Assembly (NCBI RefSeq): GCF_025490915.1
Contig: NZ_JANQBA010000001.1
Span: forward strand, 248,001-312,000
DNA: 64,000 nucleotides
Source: Lacticaseibacillus parakribbianus
Lineage (GTDB): Bacteria; Bacillota; Bacilli; Lactobacillales; Lactobacillaceae
Reading direction: 5' to 3'
Shown here: positions 11,747-22,686 of the stretch, one piece after another
Position numbering within the stretch: position 1 is the stretch's first letter
Layout: every line of letters starts with the position of its first letter
The notes under the pieces: model-generated
What the model was told of the DNA's origin: nothing
Seen by the model: the letters and a program-made list of their open reading frames with translations, nothing else
Database searches by the model: none
Made by a program: the position numbers and the translations under genes

Positions 11747-13027
11747 TTACGCCAACAGGGTCTGCCGCACCGCGGCGGCCAGGTACAAGGATCCCGCGAT
11801 TACCACCGGCTCGTCGCGGTAGTCGGCTAGGTGAGCGGCCAAGGCCGACTGCCAGTCGGCAAACGTCGCCAGCCGCGCCTGGTCCGGGTAGTCGCCAAGC
11901 GCCGTGGCGCGGGGATTGTCCGGCACCGGCACCAGCCACAACCGAAAGCTAGTGCGTTCAAGCAGCGAAAGCATCGTCTTGACGTCCTTATCGGCCAACG
12001 CACCGATGATCAAAGTCAGTGGGCCGCGGCCGAACACCTGGTGCAGCGCGTCAATCAGCGACTGAATGCCCTGTGGGTTGTGGGCACCGTCGATCACGAT
12101 CAAGGGGTCGGCGGAAAGCTGCTCCATTCGCGCCGGCCAAGTGCTTTGCGCCAAGCCGCGGCGAACGGCCGCGGCCGGCAGCGGCACCCCAAGCGCCGAA
12201 GCGGCCAGCTTGGCCGCCCGAATCGCCACCCCGGCGTTTTGCACCTGGTAGGGACCGACCAAGGGAATGCGCAAATCGCCCAGCCGCCCGTCAGCGTCGC
12301 GGTAGTCGAAGCGCTGCCCCCAGCCGTCGAGCTTGGCCTGGCCGACCGCAAAGTCGCGGTCTTCAAGCAGCCACCGGCTGCCGGTCGCCTGCGCCCGGGC
12401 CGCGACCACCGCCGCCGCGGCCGCCGGCAGCGCCGCAGTCACCACCGGCCGGTTGGGCTTGATGATGCCGGCCTTGTGCGTGGCCACGCTGGTCAGCGTG
12501 TTGCCCAAAAGCTTGGCGTGGTCCAGCCCAACGCTTGTGATCACGCTGACCAGCGGATCGATCACGTTGGTGGAATCCGTGTCGCCGCCGATGCCGACCT
12601 CAATCACCGCGACGTCGACGCGCTGTTCGGCGAAGAACCAAAAGGCGATGGCCGTGATGAACTCAAACTCGGTCACCCCAAAGCCGGGCTGTTGGGCCTG
12701 CAGCCGCTTCAGGGCCGCCGCCCCGGCGTCGTAGGCCAAAGCGAGGTCAGCGTCTGCAATCGGCTGCCCGTCGATGGCAATCCGTTCGTTGAAGCGCATG
12801 ATGAACGGCGAGGTGAACAGCCCCACCGTCAGCCCGGTGGCCGACAGCATGTGGGCGATGGCGTTGGCGACCGAGCCCTTCCCGTTGGTGCCGGTCACAT
12901 GGACGTACCGGCCGCGCTGCGGATCGCCCAGCGCCGCTAACAGTGCCGTGATCCGCTCGTGACCGCCGCTTTTGGCCAATCGCGGCAGCGCGTGAATCGC
13001 CGCCACCGCCTGTGAATAAGTCGTCAT
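11747..13027 (-). CDS. folC: Bifunctional folylpolyglutamate synthase/dihydrofolate synthase
   Basis: HVTGTNGKGSVANAIAHMLSATGLTVGLFTSPFI; IDGAHNPQGIQSL. Confidence 0.96.
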   Translation of the reverse strand: MTTYSQAVAAIHALPRLAKSGGHERITALLAALGDPQRGRYVHVTGTNGKGSVANAIAHMLSATGLTVGLFTSPFIMRFNERIAIDGQPIADADLALAYDAGAAALKRLQAQQPGFGVTEFEFITAIAFWFFAEQRVDVAVIEVGIGGDTDSTNVIDPLVSVITSVGLDHAKLLGNTLTSVATHKAGIIKPNRPVVTAALPAAAAAVVAARAQATGSRWLLEDRDFAVGQAKLDGWGQRFDYRDADGRLGDLRIPLVGPYQVQNAGVAIRAAKLAASALGVPLPAAAVRRGLAQSTWPARMEQLSADPLIVIDGAHNPQGIQSLIDALHQVFGRGPLTLIIGALADKDVKTMLSLLERTSFRLWLVPVPDNPRATALGDYPDQARLATFADWQSALAAHLADYRDEPVVIAGSLYLAAAVRQTLLA

Positions 13028-13128
13028 ATCCTGCCCCTTTTCCGTTGCATTCCGGGCTTGCCCGGGTCTTAGTCAGTATACCGCAAAAAGGCGCCGCTCG
13101 GACCCCGCCGGTTCGACGCGGCTGCAGA

Positions 13129-13167
13129 CGCAAAAAAACGGCACCGAGGCCAAGGCCCGGGTGCCGC
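13129..13167 (-). terminator. Terminator downstream of the L,D-transpeptidase gene
   Basis: Minus strand cggcacccgggccttggcctcggtgccgttttttt. Confidence 0.8.
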
Positions 13168-13171
13168 ATGC

Positions 13172-14527
13172 TCAAAAGACAATGACTGGGGTGCCGGTGT
13201 CGACCACCGGGTAGAGCTTGGCGATGAAGGATGGCGGGTTGTTGACACAGCCGTGAGAGCCGTGTTCCTTGTACCAGTCGCCGCCGTATTTTTTTTGCCA
13301 CGAGCTGTCGTGCAGCCCGACGCCGGTGTTGTCGATTGGCATCCAGTAAGAAACCGGCGTCGCGTAATCCGCGCCGCGCAAAATCGCGTTGCGCTGCTTG
13401 CTCCAGATGGCGAACACCCCACTCGGCGTCGGCGTCGACGGCTTGCCGGTGACGACATCCGTGTCCATCAGCAACTTGCCGTCCTTGTAGTACCACTCGT
13501 GTTGATTGACCTTGTCGACCTCGATGTAGGTGTTGCCGATGTCTGAACCATCCGCGTGGTAGCCGGTGCCGACGTGGCTCAGGGCGTAGGTGAAGTCCTT
13601 GCCCTTCAGAATCTCGGCGACCACCTTGGGCGTCTCCGTGGCGCTTGGAATGCTCCAGCCGTAGATGCCGGCGGGAACCGTCACCGTACCGCGCTTGGTC
13701 GACTTGAACTGCCGGCTCTTGGTGTAGGTGCCGTACTGCGCGTTGATTCCTTGAATGAAGGCCTTGACGCCGGCGCTTGAGACGCTGATTTTGCCGTCGG
13801 TGTAGCTCAACCACTTGTGCAGGGTCTTGGTGGGGATTGTCACCGTGTGGTTTTGAATCGTCAGCTTAGCGTCAAGCTGGCTGATTGCCTGCAGCTTCGC
13901 CTTGGCCTTCACCAGGCTAGCCGACTGCTTGGTGATTTTGGGTTGAACGTACGTAGTCTTGAGGTCGACTGCGGTGCGGTTGCTGGTCACCGTGGCCACG
14001 ATGGCCTGGCTCAGCCGCTTGGCGCTGATCTGGGTGCCGGCCTTTTCGGGCTGAATCTCGAAGCGGTCGGCCGACGCCACCACCTTGGCGTCGACCGGGG
14101 CCTTGCGCGAGCCGTTGAGCTTGCCTGCAAGCGTCGTCGCGTACTGGTCGATCTGCTGATCCTCGCCGACCGCAAGCATCGCCGCCTTGTCGGAGCCGGC
14201 CAGCACCACCGCGCTGAAGCCCCAAGGGTTCTGCTTGGCCAACAGCTTCTTGAGCTGTGCCTTGAAATCACGCTTCAAGCCCAGCTGCGTCCCGCTGGCT
14301 TCGGCGACGGTTTGGCCGCCTTCGGTCAGCTTGTAGGTGACGCCTTTGAAATGACTGACCACGGCGGTGTTGGCCGCGGCGACGGTTTTGCCGCCAACCG
14401 CCACGCCGAAAACCGTGGTGTTCGGCAGGAATCGCGCCTGGTAGTGGCGGCTGCGGGCGACATAGGCGCCACCGGCCACGACCACAACGGCGGCCAGGCC
14501 GATCAGGATTGCGTGTTGTTTTTTCAT
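13172..14527 (-). CDS. L,D-transpeptidase (YkuD) with PG_binding_4-like domains
   Basis: N-terminal TM; catalytic HGSHGCVNNPPSFIAKLY; TPSGVFAIWSKQRNAILRG. Confidence 0.92.
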   Translation of the reverse strand: MKKQHAILIGLAAVVVVAGGAYVARSRHYQARFLPNTTVFGVAVGGKTVAAANTAVVSHFKGVTYKLTEGGQTVAEASGTQLGLKRDFKAQLKKLLAKQNPWGFSAVVLAGSDKAAMLAVGEDQQIDQYATTLAGKLNGSRKAPVDAKVVASADRFEIQPEKAGTQISAKRLSQAIVATVTSNRTAVDLKTTYVQPKITKQSASLVKAKAKLQAISQLDAKLTIQNHTVTIPTKTLHKWLSYTDGKISVSSAGVKAFIQGINAQYGTYTKSRQFKSTKRGTVTVPAGIYGWSIPSATETPKVVAEILKGKDFTYALSHVGTGYHADGSDIGNTYIEVDKVNQHEWYYKDGKLLMDTDVVTGKPSTPTPSGVFAIWSKQRNAILRGADYATPVSYWMPIDNTGVGLHDSSWQKKYGGDWYKEHGSHGCVNNPPSFIAKLYPVVDTGTPVIVF

Positions 14528-14696
14528 GAGGCATCTCCTTGCTTAATCTCCCGCCGGGCGACGGGAATGGGCATATTATAACACGACTTGCGTCAACCTG
14601 GCGCGGTTGACGCTCGGGCCGCGGCCCAACGCTCGGCTTCATTATACCTTTATGACAAAGAGATGACAATATTACATTACCGTGTCACGGCCGTAA

Positions 14697-15368
14697 TCAG
14701 ACCCGCGCCAGCCGGCCGTCTGTCATGTCAAACACCGCGTCGGCGAACGGAATCAGGCGCTGATCGTGGGTGACCACCACCACCGCCTTGTTGCGGGTGT
14801 GGGCGAGCTCGGCCAGCAGTTGGCCGACCACCTGCACCCGCGGTCCGTCCAAGGCCGCCGTCGGCTCATCGGCCAGGAGAATGGCCGGATCCGGGTACAG
14901 TGCCCGGGCGATGGCCACGCGCTGCTTTTGGCCGCCCGACAGCTCCGCCGGGTACTTGCCCACCAGGTCGGCGATGCCGAGCTGAGCCAAAAGCGCGGCT
15001 AGCGCGGGGCGCGACAGGTTGCCGGTTTTCTTGATGCGATCGACCAGCTTGAACTGATCGGCCACCGTCAGGTACGGCAGCAAGTGGTAGGCCTGCAGCA
15101 CAAACCCGATGGTGGTCAGCCGCAGCTGCTCGCGAGCCTTGGCGCTGCGACTTTGGTAGGCCTCCCCGGCCACGGTGACCACCCCGGCCGTTGGGGTCAA
15201 CAACCCCCCGGCGATGGTCAAAAACGTGCTTTTCCCCGAGCCGGACGGGCCGACGATCAGGCTGAGCGAGCCGGCTTCAGCGGCAAAGGAGACGTCGTGC
15301 AGAACCTGCACCCGGGCGCTGCCCTGGCCGAAGACCTGATCGACGTGTTCAAGTGTTAAAACTGCCAT
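14697..15368 (-). CDS. ABC transporter ATP-binding protein (LolD/MacB type)
   Basis: [46 protein letters not shown]. Confidence 0.93.
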   Translation of the reverse strand: MAVLTLEHVDQVFGQGSARVQVLHDVSFAAEAGSLSLIVGPSGSGKSTFLTIAGGLLTPTAGVVTVAGEAYQSRSAKAREQLRLTTIGFVLQAYHLLPYLTVADQFKLVDRIKKTGNLSRPALAALLAQLGIADLVGKYPAELSGGQKQRVAIARALYPDPAILLADEPTAALDGPRVQVVGQLLAELAHTRNKAVVVVTHDQRLIPFADAVFDMTDGRLARV

Positions 15369-15369
15369 A

Positions 15370-16425
15370 TTATCCTCCAATCACGCTGATGGGATCGACC
15401 TTGATGACCGAACGAACCGGAATCAGGCCCCCGATCAGCGCCATCACGACCAGCAGCGCGGCGACACCGGCCAACACCGGCACGTCAAACGCCATCGGCA
15501 CGGCCGCAGGCATCGCCACGGCGGTCACCACCGTCAGCAAGGTGCCGATGACAAGCCCCGCCACGACCAGTAGCACCGATTGCGCCAGCGTCGCGCGAAC
15601 CAGCACCCCGCTTGGCACCCCTTGAACGCGCATCACCGCGTAGTTCGGCAGCTTTTGCATGGTCAAGATGTACAGGAACACCGCGATGACGATCAACGAA
15701 ATCACCATCAAAAAGCCGATCATCAGCTCGAAGGTCATGTTCTGGGCCGAATACCCCGGCAGCTTGTTGATGAAGGTCTTCAGCTGGTAGGTTTGAAGCG
15801 CCGAGTCCTTGGCCTTGTATGCCGCGTTCTTGGACACCACCGCGCTGGCCACCGGCCCGGGCATCAGGTTCTTCAGCGTTCGCCAGGCGGCGAGTTGGCC
15901 GTAAATCACCGGCGCGATGTTCATCTTGGCGTTGTCGGTGAAGCCGACGATTGTGTAGGCCTTTTTGTCGGCGTTGAGCTTGACCTGGTCGCCCACCTTG
16001 TAGCCGGCCTGCTCAAAGGCGGTGTCGGCCACCACCTGATGCGCATTCTGCGGCTTGTGACCGGCCGTCAGCTTGACGGTCTTGGCCACGAACTGCGTCG
16101 CGTCCAGGCCAATGAACACGGCACTTTCGTTGGCGTGACCCTTGGCCTTGGCGACCACCGACGCCTGGCCGATGTAGGCCTCGTCGGCAGACAAGGTGCC
16201 GGCTTGAGCCTTAGTCAAAAGCGACTGACGCATGTCCACGTTGGCGTTAGCGTTGAGCGTCACGTTATCGACGCCCCACGACGACAGCGCCGCCGTGTTT
16301 TGCCGGGCCAAGCCCAGCGCCAGGCTGGTCAAAATGAAAATCAGGTAGCTGATCAGCACAATCATGGCGATAATCAGCCCCGAGCGCAGCTTCTCCTTGC
16401 GCAGCTCCTTGAGTGCTAAAAACAT
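15370..16425 (-). CDS. ABC transporter permease, FtsX-like
   Basis: MFLALKELRKEKLRSGLIIAMIVLISYLIF; C-terminal FtsX TM region; coupled to the upstream ATPase. Confidence 0.92.
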   Translation of the reverse strand: MFLALKELRKEKLRSGLIIAMIVLISYLIFILTSLALGLARQNTAALSSWGVDNVTLNANANVDMRQSLLTKAQAGTLSADEAYIGQASVVAKAKGHANESAVFIGLDATQFVAKTVKLTAGHKPQNAHQVVADTAFEQAGYKVGDQVKLNADKKAYTIVGFTDNAKMNIAPVIYGQLAAWRTLKNLMPGPVASAVVSKNAAYKAKDSALQTYQLKTFINKLPGYSAQNMTFELMIGFLMVISLIVIAVFLYILTMQKLPNYAVMRVQGVPSGVLVRATLAQSVLLVVAGLVIGTLLTVVTAVAMPAAVPMAFDVPVLAGVAALLVVMALIGGLIPVRSVIKVDPISVIGG

Positions 16426-16429
16426 CGTG

Positions 16430-16927
16430 TCATCTCCGAATCTTTGCGACGGCGGCCGCAAGCTGCTGTAGCCGCGCCGCCTGAGTGTCAGGTGCCAAAA
16501 TCACGTCCTTGATGGTTTGGTGGCACAACACGGCCACGGCCCACGCGCTCGGGGTCTCGGCAAGCGCCGACGGCCGGTTGCCCAGCACGCTTTCATTGGC
16601 GCGAAAGTGCTGCTGGATCAAGGCCCCGTACTCGGAGTCCTGGACGCTGTCGAGAAAGGCCCGGGTGGCCGCCACGTAATCGGCGGCGCTACCTTGGCCT
16701 GGCAGCCCGGCGTGAATCGCGCGCATGGCCTGGCCGAACAGGTACTGATACGCGTCGGTCAGGTCCGTGAAGTACTTGTAAAACGCCCCGCGCGCGATGC
16801 CGGCCGCAGTCACGATGCGGGCCACCTGGGCCTCCGCCAGCGGATGCGCGGAGAACTCCTGCAACAGGGCCTGGGTCACCCGCGCCTTTTTGGGCTGGGC
16901 CAAGTTCATGAACGTTGTCGAAACCAT
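16430..16927 (-). CDS. TetR/AcrR family transcriptional regulator
   Basis: N-terminal HTH: RVTQALLQEFSAHPLAEAQVARIVTAAGIARGAFYKYFTDLTDAYQYLF. Confidence 0.9.
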   Translation of the reverse strand: MVSTTFMNLAQPKKARVTQALLQEFSAHPLAEAQVARIVTAAGIARGAFYKYFTDLTDAYQYLFGQAMRAIHAGLPGQGSAADYVAATRAFLDSVQDSEYGALIQQHFRANESVLGNRPSALAETPSAWAVAVLCHQTIKDVILAPDTQAARLQQLAAAVAKIRR

Positions 16928-16979
16928 AATCCCCCTCCATCTGTGTGGTCGACGCCTCACCTGGGCCGCTTCTCGCAAA

Positions 16980-17037
16980 AAAGTGACACAGTGTCAACTC
17001 AGCTAGTATAGCATTAAGTGACACGGTGTCAACTTAA
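16980..17037 (-). promoter_or_regulatory. TetR-gene promoter with two matching operators
   Basis: Minus strand: TTGACAccgtgtcacttaatgcTATACT (16 nt spacer); palindromes TGACACnGTGTCA at 16984-16996 and 17019-17031, 35 bp centre to centre. Confidence 0.75.
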
Positions 17038-17041
17038 AATC

Positions 17042-17430
17042 AAAAAAACCCGCCGCATGTTGCGACGGGCGCGGCGAAGCCACCGAACTCACACTGTCCG
17101 GTGGCCTTGGCCTGATTCGGTTACGTTCCTGACTTCGTCTTACCAAAGCGGTGCCATTGCGCCCACCGGTTCCGGTCATCCGCGCGGCTAACTCGCTTGG
17201 GAGTGGCGGTGGCCGGCCTGCAGCCGGTGGGTGGTGCGAATCCGGGTCCCTGGTTTCCCCTCGCTTGATTCCGGGGTTGCACTAAAACTCTCGAGCTCAA
17301 AGCCGTGTGGCAATACACTGCGGCTTGGCATGGGTGGGGGCTGCGGTGCGAGCCGCAGGATGTGCCCCGCGCGGTGGATAACAAAGCAGCTGTGGCCTTA
17401 TGCTGCCTCCCCGCACAAGAATAATCATTC
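17042..17430 (-). ncRNA. Putative structured non-coding RNA between valS and tetR (family not identified)
   Basis: No credible ORF; minus-strand promoter TTGACA-N17-TAAGCT (plus 17437-17465); several hairpins (e.g. aagccgcagtgtattgccacacggctt, ccaccggacagtgtgagttcggtgg); ends in Rho-independent terminator cccgtcgcaacatgcggcggg-T7 (17042-17069). Confidence 0.55.
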
Positions 17431-17494
17431 GCGGATAGCTTAACACCGGACCAATTTGGTGTCAAGCATTTTGCCTCGCGTCACACCCACGCCA

Positions 17495-17524
17495 AACACC
17501 CGGCGCGATTTCGCGCCGGGTGCC
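17495..17524 (-). terminator. Terminator downstream of valS
   Basis: Minus strand cacccggcgcgaaatcgcgccgggtgttt. Confidence 0.7.
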
Positions 17525-17548
17525 TGCAAAACTGCTGGTACTGGCTCG

Positions 17549-20191
17549 CTACTTGGCCGCCTGAAGCTCCGCGATGCGGGCATTGGTGGCCGCCAGCTTG
17601 GCCTCAAAGTCGGCCTGCTTGGCCTTTTGCTCGGCGACCACGGCCGCCGGGGCCTTGGCCAAAAACCCTGGGTTGCCCAGCTTCTTGGTCACGCGGGTGA
17701 TCTCTTGGGTCAGCTTGCCGGCCTCTTTTTGCAGCTTGGCGATTTCCTCGTCCAAGTCGATCAGCTCGGTCAGCGGCACGTAGACCGTGGCCCCGGAGAT
17801 GACGGCCGACGCCGCAAGCGTCGGCACCTCAAGGTCTGGGCCAACCTCAAAGCCGGCCGTGTGAACGAAGCGGTCGATGAACTCAGCGTTGGCCGTGAAC
17901 AGCGGCGCCAAGGCCGCGTCCTGCAGCCGCACCTGCACGTCAAGCGGGGTGCTGAGCGGCGCGTTGACCTCGGTGCGAATGCCGCGAACCGCGCGGATCA
18001 GCTCGATGATCGCCTGCATGTCGGTGATCGCCTGGTCGTTGTCGAACTCGGGGTGAACCACCGGGTAGCTGGCCGTCACGATCGACTCGCCGATGTGCGG
18101 CATGGTCAACCAGATTTTCTCGGTCACGAACGGCATAATCGGGTGCATCAGGCGCAGCACCTGATCCAGCACGTACATCAGGTTGACGCGCTTGGCGGCC
18201 TTGGCCACCTCGTCGTCACCGGTCAGGACCTCCTTGGCCATTTCGATGTACCAATCGGCCAGTTCGTTCCAGATGAAGTTGTACAAGTCGCGCTCGGCCT
18301 CGCCGAACTCGAAGCTGTCGAACTTGGCGGTGACGCTGGCGACGGTTTGGTTCAACCGGGCGAACAGCCACTGGTCCGGCAGGTCGAAGGTCGCAGGATC
18401 GGGCTTTTGATCGGCAGTGGTGTCGGCCAGGTTCATCAAGACGAAGCGGGACATGTTCCAGATCTTGTTGACGAAGTTCCAGCTGGCCCCCATCTTGTCC
18501 CAGGAAAAACGCGTGTCTTGGCCCGGCGTCGAGCCGTTGATCAAGAACCACCGCAGCGCGTCGGCGCCGTATTTTTCGATGACGTCCATCGGGTCGATGC
18601 CGTTGCCCAGGCTCTTGCTCATCTTGCGGCCCTGCTCGTCGCGAATCAAGCCGTGCAGCAGGACGTTTTTGAACGGCCGCTTGCCGGTGAACTCAAGGCC
18701 CTGGAAAATCATCCGCGCAACCCAAAACGGAATGATGTCGTAGCCAGTGACCAGCGTGTCGGTCGGGTAGTAGCGCTGGTAGTCGGCCGCCTGTTCGTCC
18801 GGCCAGCCCATGGTCGAAAACGGCCACAAGGCAGAACTGAACCAGGTATCCAAGACATCGGGGTCTTGCTCCCAGTTCTCGGCGTCTTCAGGCGCCTCCA
18901 GGCCGACGTACATCTCGCCGGTCTGCTTGTTGTACCAGGCCGGAATGCGGTGGCCCCACCAGAGCTGCCGCGAAATCACCCAGTCGTGAATGTTTGCCAT
19001 CCAGTTCAGGAAGGTGTGCTCGAAGCGTTCCGGCACGAAGGTGATCTTGTTGGCCGTGGCCTGGTTCTTGATCGCGGCCTCAGCCAAAGGCCCCATTTTG
19101 ACGAACCACTGGGTCGACAGCCGCGCCTCGACCTGAACGCCGGTGCGTTCGGAGTGGCCGACGCTGTGGACGATCGGCACAATCTTGATCAAGTCGCCGC
19201 TTGCCTGCAGGTCCTTGACCAGGTTCTTGCGGCACTCGAAGCGGTCTTGGCCGGCGTACTTGCCGGCGACGGCGTTCATGGTGCCGTCGTCGTTCATGCA
19301 GTTGATGCGCGGCAGGTCGTGGCGGTTGCCGACCTGAAAGTCGTTGGGGTCATGCGCCGGGGTGATTTTCACCGCGCCGGTGCCGAACTCGGGATCGGCG
19401 TGCTCATCGGCGATGATCGGAATCTCGCGCCCGACCCCGGGCACGATGACGGTCTTGCCGATCACGTCTTGGTACCGCGCGTCGTGGCCATTGACCGCCA
19501 CCGCGGTGTCGCCGAACATCGTTTCCGGCCGGGTCGTGGCGATTTCAATGCCGCCTGGGGTCCCATCGGCGTACTTGTAGATCATGTGGTAAAACGCGCC
19601 TTGGTCGTCTTGGTGCAGCACCTCGATGTCGGACAACGCCGTGCGAGCCTGGGGATCCCAGTTGACGATGTACTCACCGCGGTAAATCAACCCCTTGTTG
19701 TAGAGGTCGACGAAGACCTTGCGAACCGCCTGGCTCAGCCCGTCGTCCAGCGTGAAGCGTTCGCGGGAGTAGTCCAAAGACAGGCCCATTTTGCCCCACT
19801 GCTTCTTGATGGTGGCGGCGAACTCATCTTTCCACTCCCAGACCTTGTCGACGAACGCGTCGCGACCCAGGTCGTAGCGGGTGATGCCTTCCTGGCGCAG
19901 CTTGGCCTCAACCTTGGCCTGCGTTGCGATGCCGGCGTGGTCCATCCCCGGCAGCCACAGGGTGTCAAAGCCCTGCATCCGCTTTTGGCGAATAATCATG
20001 TCCTGAAGCGTCGTGTCCCAGGCGTGGCCGAGGTGCAGCTTGCCGGTGACATTCGGCGGCGGAATCACGATGCTGTATGGTTTAGCCGACTTGTCGCCGG
20101 ACGGCTTGAAGACGCCTTGTTCCAGCCACTTCTCGTAGCGCCCCGCCTCAACCGCCTTGGGGTCGAATTTTGGTGCCAGTTCTTCTTTCAT
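17549..20191 (-). CDS. valS: Valine--tRNA ligase
   Basis: [45 protein letters not shown]; start [22 protein letters not shown]. Confidence 0.97.
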   Translation of the reverse strand: MKEELAPKFDPKAVEAGRYEKWLEQGVFKPSGDKSAKPYSIVIPPPNVTGKLHLGHAWDTTLQDMIIRQKRMQGFDTLWLPGMDHAGIATQAKVEAKLRQEGITRYDLGRDAFVDKVWEWKDEFAATIKKQWGKMGLSLDYSRERFTLDDGLSQAVRKVFVDLYNKGLIYRGEYIVNWDPQARTALSDIEVLHQDDQGAFYHMIYKYADGTPGGIEIATTRPETMFGDTAVAVNGHDARYQDVIGKTVIVPGVGREIPIIADEHADPEFGTGAVKITPAHDPNDFQVGNRHDLPRINCMNDDGTMNAVAGKYAGQDRFECRKNLVKDLQASGDLIKIVPIVHSVGHSERTGVQVEARLSTQWFVKMGPLAEAAIKNQATANKITFVPERFEHTFLNWMANIHDWVISRQLWWGHRIPAWYNKQTGEMYVGLEAPEDAENWEQDPDVLDTWFSSALWPFSTMGWPDEQAADYQRYYPTDTLVTGYDIIPFWVARMIFQGLEFTGKRPFKNVLLHGLIRDEQGRKMSKSLGNGIDPMDVIEKYGADALRWFLINGSTPGQDTRFSWDKMGASWNFVNKIWNMSRFVLMNLADTTADQKPDPATFDLPDQWLFARLNQTVASVTAKFDSFEFGEAERDLYNFIWNELADWYIEMAKEVLTGDDEVAKAAKRVNLMYVLDQVLRLMHPIMPFVTEKIWLTMPHIGESIVTASYPVVHPEFDNDQAITDMQAIIELIRAVRGIRTEVNAPLSTPLDVQVRLQDAALAPLFTANAEFIDRFVHTAGFEVGPDLEVPTLAASAVISGATVYVPLTELIDLDEEIAKLQKEAGKLTQEITRVTKKLGNPGFLAKAPAAVVAEQKAKQADFEAKLAATNARIAELQAAK

Positions 20192-20221
20192 TGAACGTCC
20201 CTCCATGTGTTGCGTGACTAA

Positions 20222-20450
20222 ACAAAAAAGACCCGTCCCAGTTCTAGGACGAGTCAGCTCGCGGTGCCACCTAAATTGAGGGCCAGCGCCCTCCAGCTTA
20301 TCGGATAACGGGCGTGGCCCGGCCTTTCCTACTCGGTTCAAAAAGGCAGCTCGCAAGCTACAATCGCGCGTGACGTCAAGGCTTGCACCGACCGCCTTGT
20401 CGCTGAAAACGTCACCGCGCGACCCTCTTGTTCAACGCGTTACCCGCATT
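20222..20450 (-). promoter_or_regulatory. T-box leader of valS
   Basis: Minus strand TTAGGTGGCACCGCGAGCTGACTCGTCCTAGAACTGGGACGGGTCTTTTTT: T-box core plus terminator. Confidence 0.87.
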
Positions 20451-20604
20451 ATAGGCCAGCGGCTGGCCGGCCGTCAACGAAAATTTGACCAGGCGCCGGC
20501 CGTACCGGCGGCGATTCTCACCGCAAGGCGCCGAACCACCGCGCGACACCGCCCCGGCCCGGCCCCGGTTCTCGCCGGCGGCCAGCCGCCTGCGACCGCG
20601 GGAA

Positions 20605-21264
20605 TCACCGGGCCTTTTCGTGGGCGCCCTTTTGGTGGGCAACGTACAGCAGGCTTTGAAGCTCCGAGGTCAGATCGATGTAGCGAATCGTGGTCCCCGG
20701 CTCACAGACCACCGGCTGCGGGGCGAAGGTGAGAATCGCGTTCACCCCGGCCGCCTCCAACGCGTTGACCACCGCGGTCTGCGACGTGCTGGGCACCGCC
20801 AGAATGGCGGTGTGCATCGCCGGGGTCAGGTGCTCTTGAAGGGTTGCGAAGTCGTAGACCGGAATGCCGGCGACCACCGTCCCGACCTTGGCCGGATCGG
20901 CATCAAAGGCCATGGTGATGTTCAAATCGGGGTTGCGCCGGAAATTATTCTCCATCAGCGCCGCCCCGAGGCCACCGACCCCGACTAGCAGCATCTCCTC
21001 GCGGCTTTGGACGTCCAAAAGCTTGCCGAACTCGTCGACTAAGGTGCCGACCGAGTAGCCGTAGCCGCTTTTGCCCAGCTCCCCGAAGCTGGAAAAATCG
21101 CGGCGGATGGTCGCAGACGGAATGTGAATAATCTCGCTAAGGCGGTCCGAACGGATGCGGCTGATGCCCTGCTGCTGGAGCTGCTGCACCGCGCGGTAGT
21201 ACAACGGAATTCTGCGAACGGTCGCCTTGGAGACTTGTGCCTTGGTGTTTAACAACGTCTTCAC
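20605..21264 (-). CDS. rex: Redox-sensing transcriptional repressor Rex
   Basis: IPSATIRRDFSSFGELGKSGYGYSV winged helix; Rossmann motif LVGVGGLGAALMENN. Confidence 0.96.
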   Translation of the reverse strand: MKTLLNTKAQVSKATVRRIPLYYRAVQQLQQQGISRIRSDRLSEIIHIPSATIRRDFSSFGELGKSGYGYSVGTLVDEFGKLLDVQSREEMLLVGVGGLGAALMENNFRRNPDLNITMAFDADPAKVGTVVAGIPVYDFATLQEHLTPAMHTAILAVPSTSQTAVVNALEAAGVNAILTFAPQPVVCEPGTTIRYIDLTSELQSLLYVAHQKGAHEKAR

Positions 21265-21413
21265 CCCTCGTGATAACTGTTACCGCTTTCAGTTAATAGT
21301 TTATCACGAAGATTGTGAACGAGCAAACAAAGTCTGGTTGCAACCCGCATTTTCACTGATTTTTGTTCGTCAGTCCCACTCCGGTCTGAGCCCAATTGGC
21401 TTGGCGACCCACA

Positions 21414-21450
21414 CAAAGACCCCGAAGCGATTGCGCTTCGGGGTCTGACA
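21414..21450 (-). terminator. Terminator downstream of thiI
   Basis: Minus strand cagaccccgaagcgcaatcgcttcggggtcttt. Confidence 0.8.
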
Positions 21451-21455
21451 AGGCT

Positions 21456-22673
21456 TTAAAGCAGTTCGGCGATGACGTCTTGATTTTGCGCCATGAACTC
21501 GTCGGAGCTGCGAATCTCGGTGATCTGAATGCCGGCCAGGGCCCGGGCCATCAACCCCTCGACGTCCAGCTTGCTCTCGTAGTACCGGGCCTTATCCAAG
21601 TTGGGCTTGGTCTTGGGCGCCGGCGGAGCGAAAATCGTGCAGCAATCCTCGAACGGCATGATCGACAGCGCGTAGGTGTCGATGTCTTCGGCCACGCGGA
21701 TAATCTCGTTTTTGTCCATCGTCGCCACCGGCCGGATGATCGGCATTGTGGTGACGTCGTTGATTGCAACCATGCTTTCAAGCGTCTGCGACGCGACCTG
21801 ACCGACCGATTCGCCGTTGAAAATGGCGAGGGCCCCTTGCTGCTTGGCGATGGCCTCGGCCAGCCGCAGCATCAACCGCCGCTGAATCGTCATCAGGTAG
21901 CCCTCCGGCAGGCTGGACTTAATGGTCTCTTGAATCTCCGTGAACGGTACCTGGATGAAGCGAATGCTGCCGACGTAAGGCGCTAGCTTGGTGGTCAGCT
22001 GCTTGGCCTTGGCCAGGGCCTGGTCGCTGGTGTAAGGCGGCGAGAAGAAGTGAACCATTTCGATGTCGACCCCCCGCTTGAGGGCCAGGTAGCCGGCCAC
22101 CGGCGAGTCAATCCCACCGCTGAGCATCAACACGCCCTTGCCGGCCGTGCCGACCGGCAAACCGCCGGCGCCCAGGACCGTTTTGGTCGAGAGAAAAATC
22201 GCCTCGCGCCGCACCTCGACGCGCAGCACGTAATCCGGGTCCTTCATCTTGACGACCAGATCCGGCCGGGCGTCGGTCAGCATGTCGCCGAGGTTCAAAT
22301 TCATCTCGTTGGTATCCAGCTCGAAGTTGTGGTCCGAACGCTTGGTCTGAACCTTGTACGAGGCCCCGGTCGGGACGGTGGCCGCCATCAGCTCGAGCAC
22401 CGCTTCGTGAACCGCCGGCATTTCCTTGGCCACTGCGACGGAGGGCGAGAAGCTTTGGATACCAAAGACCTTCCCGAGCCGCGCCATGACCGCGTCGGCG
22501 TCTTCGCCGTTCAGGTCAATGTGCAGCCGGTCACGCTTGGGGTGCATTCGCAGCGCCGGGAACTCGTGGAGGGCCTTGGTGACGTTGCCGTTCAGCCGGC
22601 CGATGAAGGCCTGACGGTTCTTACCCTTGGTTGACAGCTCGCCGTAGCGAACCATGATTTCACTGTATTGCAC
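21456..22673 (-). CDS. thiI: tRNA 4-thiouridine synthase ThiI
   Basis: THUMP domain, PP-loop [25 protein letters not shown] start (plus 22671-22673) inferred with upstream GGAAGA RBS. Confidence 0.95.
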   Translation of the reverse strand: MQYSEIMVRYGELSTKGKNRQAFIGRLNGNVTKALHEFPALRMHPKRDRLHIDLNGEDADAVMARLGKVFGIQSFSPSVAVAKEMPAVHEAVLELMAATVPTGASYKVQTKRSDHNFELDTNEMNLNLGDMLTDARPDLVVKMKDPDYVLRVEVRREAIFLSTKTVLGAGGLPVGTAGKGVLMLSGGIDSPVAGYLALKRGVDIEMVHFFSPPYTSDQALAKAKQLTTKLAPYVGSIRFIQVPFTEIQETIKSSLPEGYLMTIQRRLMLRLAEAIAKQQGALAIFNGESVGQVASQTLESMVAINDVTTMPIIRPVATMDKNEIIRVAEDIDTYALSIMPFEDCCTIFAPPAPKTKPNLDKARYYESKLDVEGLMARALAGIQITEIRSSDEFMAQNQDVIAELL

Positions 22674-22686
22674 AGTATCTTCCTTC

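Noticed and set aside
17231-17443. Small plus-strand ORF ending ...HKNNHSRIA, considered as a tmRNA tag
   Set aside because: Does not end in LAA/ALAA, has no tmRNA 5' or 3' acceptor signatures on that strand, and the promoter/terminator lie on the opposite strand.
17456-20194. 912-aa plus-strand ORF
   Set aside because: Exact antisense of valS; low-complexity V/L/R/G/D-rich translation typical of the shadow frame of a high-GC gene.
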